NCBI GenBank assembly: GCA_034509425.1
Contig: JAVTVJ010001813.1
Location: 1 to 64,000 of the forward strand
Length of the DNA: 64,000 bases
Direction: 5' to 3'
Origin: Eopsaltria australis
Taxonomy: Eukaryota > Chordata > Aves > Passeriformes > Petroicidae
The position numbers were made by a program, and so were the translations under genes. Positions 1-21,500 of this stretch are shown piece by piece; positions within the stretch are counted from its first letter, which is position 1, and each line of letters opens with the position of its first letter. The notes beneath the pieces are model-generated. The model was given only the letters and a program-made list of their open reading frames with translations, searched no databases and was not told the DNA's origin.

Positions 1-12768
<12,768 letters not shown>

Positions 12769-13327
12769 AGCCAAACCCCCAACCTGGGAGCTTTCCCCAG
12801 CATTAGCCAAGGAGTCTGGGAGACCTGCTGGATCGCTGGAAGCCCCAGCCTCTGTGTTGTCGCTGTCCCACTGCTGTGGACTCCGTGGGAATTCCTGGTG
12901 CGTGTTACCCTCCGACAGCATGCTTGAGCGTGGCCGATTTCGATCCACGGGGAGAGGTCCCAGCCTTCCTAAATCCCCCCTGAAGTACTGTTTTCTGGAA
13001 GGAGTCTTTTCCTAACCAGTTGCTACCACTGCCAGCCCTTTCCATGAGCAAACAGGAGCCTGCTGCATTGGTGGCTCCTTGCTGGTTCCCAACCTGCTGC
13101 TGTGAGGGAATTGCCGTGGCCAGTTGTTCTGCAGATAAAATGGGAGCTGTGTGTGGTGGGAGCTGGATTTTTTTTTTCCTTGAACTGTTCCCTCTTCAAA
13201 AGAGAGCTGAGAACTCACCAGCCCAACAGATGTTCCTGGAAGGTTGTGCCACTGCTGACAACAGTTGATCCAGCTTTTTGAAGATGCTTCCAAAATGGGG
13301 GCCATGTATTTATCTTGGAAGATTTTT

Positions 13328-13350
13328 GTGTTTTGTTTTGTTTTGTTTTT
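13328..13350. repeat. (TTTTG)n microsatellite in FAM76A 3'UTR
   Basis: Four to five GTTTT units followed by a T run; it would be a U-rich stretch in the transcript. Confidence 0.8.
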
Positions 13351-14388
13351 TCTTCTTTTCTCTGTCAGCTTGGCAAACCAAACTGCCTGGTTTTGTTTCC
13401 TTGTTTTTCTGATGAGAGCTTTTGGGTTGGGCGCCAGAGTGGAATTATACAGCCCCCAACCCACTCAGAATTCCCCCTCCCCCCCAGTGCCCTGGTTACA
13501 TGGTGACTTCTGGGATTTTGATGATTTCTGCAGCTTGGTGTGATCAAGTGTCTCTTACTCCATTTCTTTACACAAAGAGAGTTCAAGGCTCAGATACTCC
13601 CTCTCTTTCCCCTTTTCCTGCCCCTTCCAGATGCACAGGCCAGGTTGGCTCCAGGAAAGCACTTACTCAGGCAGCAACCCAAGCCAGGGAGTGTTTTCTG
13701 AGGCACTCCAGGGATTTTTCTCACTGCTGATGCCACACCAGCAGGATCAAAGGGCTATGAGAGTTCCCTGTACCAGGGATGTGCTGCCCCGAAACAGCAC
13801 AGCCACCACCAACCCTTACAGCCAGGCCAGCTGGGGTAGGTCCCCCCAGGCACCTCTTTTGGGGTAACGGTGGTGGATAAAAAGGACTTGGAGGGGGAGC
13901 ACCACAACTCCGGACTGGCAGGAGCTCCTCGACATCCCGAACTCCAGTCAGGGAGTGGAGAAACATCTCAGGGCTTGGAGACCCCCGAGCAGGGGCCGAA
14001 GGTAGGTAAGAGAGCTCATGCTTTTGCTGCAGGGCGGCTGCTCCGTCAGGGCTTGATGAAGCTTTTAACTAGAGCTTGTGATTACTTTTTTCATCCTTTT
14101 GTTTCTTATTTGTTACTAAAGTTGATTTTACTCAAAGGCACTTTTTTGGGATGATGTTGGCTTCTGGCATGGAAGGAGCACTTTTCATTGGACACTGCCA
14201 TGTTTTTGTTTTTGGTTTTTCTAAGAGACTTTCGATGTGAAAACAAGCAAAACCAGAAATTGTTACACTTTGCCTGAGTGTGGCAGCAGGAAAAACTCAC
14301 CCAATTTTATACTTTTAGAAAATGAAGTGCATTGGTGGGAGGTTTTTTAACTGTGGGCTTTGCTTTTTTTCTTCCCTCAACATACAGA

Positions 14389-14394
14389 AATAAA
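14389..14394 (+). terminator. FAM76A: FAM76A polyadenylation signal AATAAA
   Basis: Canonical hexamer, 1.6 kb past the stop codon, with a T/GT-rich downstream element at about 14,422-14,437. Confidence 0.65.
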
Positions 14395-15239
14395 AAGAGG
14401 GAGAAAGGCCCTGTAAATATTGTTCAGTTGGGTTTTTAATCGTGATAAATTGCTCCTGCCGTCGCGTAGCTGATTTGTAGCACCAACATCGTTTCTTTGT
14501 ATGTTTGTAATAATGAGATTTTCAAGGGATGCTTTGATTTGTACAAATGACACCTGTAAAAGTGGTTTAAAAAAATCCTGATCTGTGGCTGATACTTTGT
14601 TTGCTTTGAAAAGGGAAAAAACCAAAACAACCAAAGTACCTCTTCCTGCCTGGGGCTGATTTGTCTCCTGCTCTAGGGTTGGGAGGTAGGGGAAGGAGAC
14701 ATTATTTTCCCATTGTTTGCTTTGCTCCTACTTTGCTTTCTATCTTTAAATCCTCCCATCAAGCCTGTTGCTAGGATCCTGGTTACTTGGTTACATCCAG
14801 CTTCCCAGGACCCATCCGGCTGTATCCAATGAGATTTATTCCTGATCTCGGCAAGGGGATACAGCTGGCAAAGACAGAGAGATCTGCTCTTAGCATGGAG
14901 GTTTTCCCTTTTCCCATGAGATTTCCATGATGAAAACTCAGCTGCCCCTTGTCTTTTTCCAAAGAAATCTCCAGAGGTCCAGGAGTCCAAAGGGGTTTTA
15001 GCTTTAACCCTTTTCCATACTCATATCCAGTCTCCTGGAGCACATGGGGATAGCAGCTCCCTTCTGCTGCTACTCCCAGAGCAATGAGGATCACTGACCA
15101 GTACAAACCACGGTGTTTAAGTTGCTGAAGCCACATCCATCTGCCTGCAGTGCAGAAAGCCTGATGGAGTGCTGGCAACTCCTGTGGGCCAGGATCACCT
15201 TGGGAATCACCTTCCCTCCACACCTCTGAACATTGCAGC

Positions 15240-15510
15240 TGCAGAGGAAATGAGAGGAAACAGCCTCAAGGTGTGCCAGGGAAGGTTTAGATAGGATATC
15301 AGGGAAAAATTTTCTGTAGAAAGGGCTGTCCAGCCCTGGTACAGGCTGCCCAGGGAAGTTGTGGAATCCCCATCCCTGGAGGAATTTGAAAGCCATGTGG
15401 ATGTAACATTTGGGGACAAGGGTTAGGTGGCGGTCCCCAGTGCTGGGGGAACAGTTGGACTGGATGCTCTTGAAGATCTTCTCCAACGTAAATGATTCCA
15501 TAATTCTAAT
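15240..15510 (+). mobile_element. CR1 LINE 3' fragment, second subfamily
   Basis: Sense copy of a different subtype, marked by AAACAGCCTCAAGGTGTGCC, TGTGGATGTAACATTTGGGG and TTGGACTGGATGCTCTTG. Confidence 0.85.
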
Positions 15511-15926
15511 TCCCTTCTCCACCCCACACATGCTCTGGGCTTCCTTCTTCCAGCCCACAAAGCCCAAATACCAGCGGGTTTTCCCACTGGAGTCTGTAGT
15601 GGGGTGATCAGCCACAGTGACAATCCAGCTTCTGATCTTTGAGCAGGGCATGTAAGGAAAGGAGACACTGAAACAATATTCCATGTCTTACCTGCCCCAG
15701 GTGTTCCCTCAGAGTGTCCCTGTATGGTCTCTACTGCTTCCCTTCGTCCTCAGAATCTGGGCTGCCCAAAACCACCAGCAGGAGTTGTCCCCAGCCAACC
15801 TTCCTCTGCGGTAACACACATTGAGCAATTGGCCTTCCCTTGCTGTTCAGCTTTCCTGGAGCACCAGACTTGTCCAGTCAGCAGAATGGTACCCAAAATA
15901 ATTACCTACTGTTGCTTGTTTTTAAA

Positions 15927-16063
15927 TCCCTGGAGAGATTTGAAAGCCTTGTGGATGTGGCACTTGGGGACATGGATTAGTGGTGGCCTTGGCAGTGCTG
16001 GGGTAATAGTTAAACTTGATGATCTTAGAGGGCTTTTCCAGACTGAACAATTCCATCATTCCA
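15927..16063 (+). mobile_element. CR1 LINE 3' fragment, second subfamily
   Basis: Sense copy with GTGGATGTGGCACTTGGGG and an ending ATTCCATCATTCC, the same subtype as the copy 0.4 kb upstream. Confidence 0.85.
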
Positions 16064-16725
16064 TGGGATGCTGAAGCTGTTTTGCACTGCCCAGCATGGC
16101 CTGCTCCTGGCTCCCAGCATGGGAGGGTCTGAGCTGCTGGCAGCTTGGTGCTGGTGTCCGGGCACTCCCTGTGCCAGGCTGCTGTGAGGGGAGGAAGATG
16201 CTGCTGGCAGCCCGAGCCGACTGAGCAGGAGCATCAGGAACCAGCTGGGAAAAGTGCTGAGGCTGCAGGTAACCTGGCGCTTGCCAGGTGGGCTGGTGAG
16301 GGGTGAGGAGCAGATGGGGGATCCTGTACTGCTCCAAAACCTGGAGCTCTGTGCCCACCCAGCTGTGCTCAGCCCCTCCTGCCCTTGCTTGACAAGCAGG
16401 AGTTGTCTGTGGGACAAATGTCCTGCTGGCACAGCCCTTTGTGTCTTCTGATGGGATATTTTTATATTAAGTATTTGGCAGCATCTCCAGCCCATCTCTC
16501 CAGCTGGATCGTTGCCTGATGCACACCCACAGCCCTGGCCCTCTAATGTCCAGAGTTTTTTGGGGGGGCAGAAAGGGGAGAACAGAGGCAGCCTTCCCCC
16601 CCTCCCCCCCAACTTTGCTTGCTCTGTGTTACCTTCACTGATGCAAAGTAAGAGATGTATTTTCCCCTTCAGGCTGACGTGTTCAGCCAGAGCAAACACA
16701 GAGCTCATGGCCTCAGGTGGAACTG

Positions 16726-16896
16726 TAGAATCATCATGGAATGGTTTGGGTTGGAAGGCACTGTAAAGCTCATCTCGTTCCACCCACTGCTATGGGCAGG
16801 GACACCTTCTACTATCCCAGGTTGTTCCAAGCCCTGTCCAACCTGGCTTTGGACACTTGAAGGGATGGGGCAGCCACAGCTGCTCTGGGCAGCCCC
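16726..16896 (-). mobile_element. CR1 LINE 3' fragment
   Basis: Antisense copy from TAGAATCATCATGGAATGG through GCCACAGCTGCTCTGGGCA. Confidence 0.9.
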
Positions 16897-17583
16897 AGGG
16901 CTGGCTGGTGACCAGCAGCACCTCTGCTTGTGCCCCGTGTCCAGCAGCTCTGTGGGGTGTGGCAGTGCCAAAGGAGCAGGTGACGGAGCTGGACTGGGGT
17001 GCCTGAGGCTAAAACAGTACTTCTGACCCCAGGGCACTGCAGGGCCACATTCCCTTGGGTCAGATGTAATGAAACCCCTGAATTGCACCTCTGAAATGAC
17101 ACAAGTGGAAATACAGAAGTGGAAACCTTGAGGTGGCCAGACCCCACAGCCTCAGCATAGAGCCAAGTTTGCAAAACATCCTAAAAATAGCCCTGGGAAG
17201 GGGACAAGGACAGGGAGCAGCAACCAGGGACGTTTGAAACTGGCTGCGTCCCCTTTCCCTGGAGGGGCTGGGGCTGTGGGCTGTGCTGATGGTGGCTGCT
17301 CCAGCCGTGGGCTGTGCAGCCTGTACTGCAGTGCCAAGGAGCTCTGACGTTCCCTTCGCTGGCAGGAGCTCAGCCCGGAGCCAGAGGAGGCTGTTGCCAG
17401 GCAAATCCTGAGTTGTTTGTGCAGCGACTCCTCTTTGCTGGACTTTGCTGTGTTGTCAGACAGCACCAGATTGGTACCAGTTCTGTGTCTGGGATAGCCT
17501 ATGGTTGTGAGGCTGGGTTTTTTCCCCTTCTTTTCAACTTTTTTTTCTCCTCTCCCTTTGGAGAAACACCAGACCCAGTAAAA

Positions 17584-18074
17584 GAATCATAGAATCCCAG
17601 ACCATTTTGGTTTGAAGGGATCTTAAAGCTCATCTCATTCTGCCCCCTCCAATGGGCAGGGACACCTTCCACTGTCCCAGGTTGCTCCAAGCCCTGTCCA
17701 ACCTAGCCTTGGACACTTCCAGAGATGGGACAGTTACTGCTGCTCTGGGCACCCTGTGCCACGGCCTCCCCACCCTCACAGGGAACAATTCCTTTCCAAT
17801 ATCCCACCTACCCTTGCCCTCTGGCAGCATTCCCTTTTGTCCTGGCACTTCAGGCCCTTGTCACAAATCCCTCTCCAGCTCTCTTGGAGCCTCTTTAGGC
17901 ACTGGAATGGGCTCTAAGGTTTCCCCAGAGCCTTCTCTTCTTGTCTAGGTTGAGCACCCCCAGCTCTCCCAGTCTTTCTCCAGAGCAGAGGGCCTCCAGC
18001 CCTCTTTGGAGCATTTCGGCCTCTGGGCTCACTCCAGCAGTTCCACATCCTTCTGATGTTGGTGGCCCGGAGCT
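17584..18074 (-). mobile_element. CR1 LINE 3' fragment, about 490 bp, abutting the SESN2 promoter
   Basis: Antisense copy from AAGAATCATAGAATCCCAG to TCTGATGTTGGTGGCCCG, followed by the CpG-rich SESN2 promoter about 150 bp later. It marks the upstream edge of the unique promoter sequence. Confidence 0.92.
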
Positions 18075-18179
18075 CCCCTGAGCGGAGCAGAGGTGGTTTC
18101 CCTCAGCTTTCTTCTCCCGCTGGCCCCAGGACACATTTCCAGTACTCGCAGTGTTCAAGGGTCGGGAAAGTGCTGTCGC

Positions 18180-18463
18180 TCTGGGTAGACCTGATGACTG
18201 TGCGTTGGCCATGCCCCCTGCATTGCCATTGGTCTGGTTGTTGTTGGGTGGTCACGCCCGCAAGTTCCCATTGGTCGAGACGGGCCGGAGGCGTGTCCCC
18301 GCCCCGTGCTATGTAAGCGTGGCGGGCGCGGGGTCCCGGGGTCGCTGCGGGCGCGGGGTGTCCGGCGGTGTCCGGGGGTGTCCGGCGGTGTCCGGGGGTG
18401 ACCGGCGGTGTCCGAGGCTGTCCGGGGCACCCGGGGCTGTCCCCACAGCCCTGCCCCGCCGTG
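18180..18463 (+). promoter_or_regulatory. SESN2: SESN2 CpG promoter and 5' leader
   Basis: Two inverted CCAAT boxes (ATTGG at 18228-18232 and 18270-18274) lie 42 bp apart in a CpG-rich stretch, with GC boxes around 18295-18305. Transcription probably starts between about 18,300 and 18,340. The leader contains a start-stop ATGTAA at 18311-18316 (if transcribed) and a 10-bp GC-rich tandem repeat at 18361-18427. SESN2 is known to be induced by p53, ATF4 and NRF2. Only one imperfect p53 half-site (GGCCATGCCC, 18207-18216) is visible. Confidence 0.7.
18361..18427 (+). repeat. SESN2: 10-bp GC-rich tandem repeat in the SESN2 leader
   Basis: Seven consecutive 10-mers: TCCGGCGGTG and TCCGGGGGTG alternate twice, giving a 20-bp higher-order period, followed by diverging ACCGGCGGTG, TCCGAGGCTG and TCCGGGGCAC. 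It ends 36 bp before the SESN2 ATG. Confidence 0.9.
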
Positions 18464-18541
18464 ATGCTGGTCGCCGGGTCGCCGTGCAGCCCCGCGGGGC
18501 CGGAGGAGCACCGGGGCTGCGGGGCCCGGCGGGGCGGCCAG
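18464..18541 (+). CDS. SESN2: SESN2 coding exon 1 (residues 1-26)
   Basis: The ATG has G at -3. It encodes [20 protein letters not shown] and ends GGQ before GTAAGG. It diverges from mammals, as this exon does within the family. The start is chosen because no other in-frame ATG precedes the donor. Confidence 0.85.
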
Positions 18542-21500
18542 GTAAGGGCTCCCGGGCTGCATCGCCCCATCCCCGGGCGCACACGGGGCGCGGCCCGCAC
18601 GGGGGTCCCTGGGGGAGGCGCTGGGGGTGTGCCCCTGGCCCGCGGCCGCTGCCCGGGGTCACCCCGCCCCGCCCGGCTGCAGGGAGGGGAGAAGCCGGCA
18701 CATGTCCAGAAACCGGCCGGGGTGCAGGGACAGCCCTGTGTCTCATCCAGTTTGCAGCGAGGATAAAACTGGGGCTGTTGAGGAGCAGGCTGGGTGCTGG
18801 GAGCTCGCGCAGTCTCCATAGCATGGGGAGGACTCGAGGCGTCTGGAAGGGGAGACCTTGGGGCCTACGAACCTTCCAGGAGCTGGGATGTGTGTGGGAG
18901 CCGGGCAGAGCTTACAGGAATGGCCGGGCACAAAGGGAAAGTGGGGCAAGGGTGTGATGGGAAGCTCCCGGGGCATTATCTCCCCCTGGTACCTCTGTCG
19001 AGACTCTCTGCCTGCCTTGTGCCAGCTGGAGCTGGGAGCAGGTTGTGTGTCTGGTGCCAGTCACAGCGTCTCTGTGCCTCAGTTTCCCCTCAGTTTGATA
19101 GGACAAGAGGAAGCAGCCTCAAGTTGCATCAGGGAGGGTTGAGGTTGGATTTGCCTTGCCAGGATCTGTTGCTGTCCCCTGCCAAGGAGTCTCTTGGACC
19201 GTGGGACAGTTCTTTCTCCTCACACCCCGAGTCAGCACGGAACTAACGAGCCAACTCAGCGGCAGGAGCCTGATCCCGCCGTCACCCTAATGTTTCCATG
19301 GTGACTCAAGGCAGGAGCATCCCATGGGAACCACTGGATGAGGACGCCCCTGGCTCTGTCCCGGCGCCGTGTCCCGCTGCCCGTCGCATGGGGAGCGCGT
19401 GGCTGCACTAACAGCTGCTCTGGTCACTTCGTGCCATCCCATACCCCTTTCCTGCTCAGGAGAGGGTGCCAGGCTGCACCTCCCGCCTCCACAGGGATTT
19501 GAATTATGCCATTATGTCCCCCTCTGTGGGTCTGTGGGAGCAGCTCGTTCAGTGACTCACTGGGTGCTGTGGGAGCACAGGTGCCCACTTGCAGCCCTGA
19601 GGAGCGTGGGGCAGGAAGGACCTGAACCCCGTGCTTGGAGCAGGGGGAGCCCTGTAAGTAAGGGCTCATTTCTGGATTAACTGTGTAAATGAATTTGGAG
19701 GAGGCTGGGGGGAAATGGTGATGTTTAGTGGCATTTTGTGCTCAGGGAGCGGTTAGTGGGACCCAGTGCCTTGGCTGTGCTGCTCCTGATCCCCGCTGCC
19801 GTCCTGCGGAACCCCCGCATCCCGTTTCTCCCTGTTTTCCCATGGAGGTGGTGCCGCAGCTTCGGTGTCGCGGTGTGTCACCCGCGTCCGGGAGCGGAGC
19901 AACATCCCAGCCCGGTTTCATCAGGCGCTGCCAGCCTGACGCGACGGGTGTGGGGGCGATGGCCCGTGCCGGGTGTCCGCCTGAGTCACCCCTTCCGGTG
20001 ACGCTGACGGGGATATTCCGTGGCTCCGGTGACTCCAGGCTGCGCCTTCCTTCCTAGGAAAGAAGAATCAAGGCTACCCGGGAGCTGGCGAGAGGCCCCA
20101 GCACCTTCATTCCCCCGGGAGAGGTAAAGCGATGGGGATGGACTTGGGTGGGGATCTCCTCCCTGCTCGGGGTCTCCTTCACCCTTTGCTGCTGCGGGTG
20201 GGGGGGGACAGGAAGGATTCCCAGCCCCCCAGTTCCTAGTGCCTGGTGGGGTGGGATGCTGGGGAAGAAGGAAGGGGTGGAGGGGCTCACCCAGCCCAAG
20301 CGGATCCTTGTGGCATTGAGGGGCAGTCGTTCTGGAGATTGGGGGAACAGCTGTGCTTCACCCTGGTGCTTGCCTGCCCTGCCTGTGCCTCAGTTTCCCC
20401 ACTCATCCAGACACATCTGTGTTTCCCTTGCGATGCAAAGACCCCCACCCTTGCCCCGCCCACCCAACATTCTGCCCTGAAATCCCCAGGGCACCTGAGC
20501 CCTATCTCAGCACCCACGCTCACTCTTCCAGATGTTCGTCCCTGGGCAGAGATAGCGCTGTGGTTTCGTCACCATGCTGGGGGGGCTGACCCCCATCTCC
20601 TCCCCTGCGCTCCAGAGCCCAAACAAACAACCCAACCCACGGGCTGAGCCAGACGGGCTGTGTGGGATCTGCCATGGAGACCTCCAAACACCCTCTGCCC
20701 CCGGGGGCTGGGAGTGGGGAGATGGGCAGCAGGGGCCACCGGCGGTGTCCATTCCGGAGGCAGGGCACTTCCAGTGGGGTGAGGATCCAATGTTGGTGTT
20801 CTTGGGTGCCTGGGTCCTGCTTGTTGGGGAGGTCTCTATTTAGGTTAGGGGGATGTTGGGAAGAGTGGGGGCCTGCAGCTCTTCATTTCTCTCCTCTCCT
20901 CTTTCTGCAGATCCCGCAGGAAGGTGGGGAGAGCAGCCTGCACCAGCTCCTCGGGGCCTTCGTCTCGGCAGGCAGGGTGGACCACGTCGCCATGGTCATG
21001 GGGCTGCACCCCCAGTACCTCAGCAGCTTCTGGAAGACCCAGTACCTCCTGCTGCGCATGGACGGGCCCCTGCCCTACCACAAGCGCCACTACATCGCCA
21101 TCATGGTGAGCATGGGGGTGTGGGGACACAGGGTGCTATGTGGGGTCCCAGCACTGCTGCTCAGGAGGCATTTGGAGCCCCACAGATGGGCCTCTCTCTG
21201 ATCTGACGTCCCAAAAGCTTGGAAGCCCCTTTAGGGTTGGTGCCCACCCAGGGTACCCCAACACCCTCCCTCCAGGACCCTGGGGACTGGCACAGGAATC
21301 CCCCCTGTCTGGAGCTTGTATCCCCAGGGAAAATCCTCCAGGAGCAATGTGGGAGGAGTGGGCCCCCTGCCTTGTCTTCTTGAAGGGCTTGTAGCAGAGT
21401 GGGGGTCCCCCAGCCAGTGCTGGGGGGCTGACTGCTGGCTCTCCCCACAGGCTGCAGCCCGGCACCGGTGCTCCTACCTGGTGGGGTTGCACATGGGGGA

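Larger units (their letters stand above)
12769..14410 (+). other. FAM76A: FAM76A 3' untranslated region
   Basis: Uninterrupted unique sequence runs from the stop codon to a canonical AATAAA at 14389-14394, with a GT/T-rich element (TTCAGTTGGGTTTTT) about 30 bases after it. That is the usual layout of a cleavage site near 14,410. A (TTTTG)n run lies at 13328-13350. A longer form using later signals cannot be excluded. Confidence 0.65.
14411..18074. other. FAM76A-SESN2 intergenic region
   Basis: About 3.7 kb of spacer with four CR1 pieces (two +, two -), C and G runs near 16,556-16,615, and otherwise unique sequence. No coding exon of STX12 or any other gene was recognised. Confidence 0.75.

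Noticed and set aside
16025..16783. 252-codon minus-strand frame between FAM76A and SESN2
   Set aside because: Its ends lie in CR1 3' sequence, and the composition and content show no domain or homology I recognise.
18207..18216. p53 half-site GGCCATGCCC in the SESN2 promoter
   Set aside because: One mismatch and no second half-site next to it; too weak to call despite SESN2 being a known p53 target.
18151..18957. 268-codon open frame across the SESN2 promoter and intron 1
   Set aside because: A GC-rich region rarely meets stop codons; the frame crosses the promoter and the exon 1 donor and resembles no protein.
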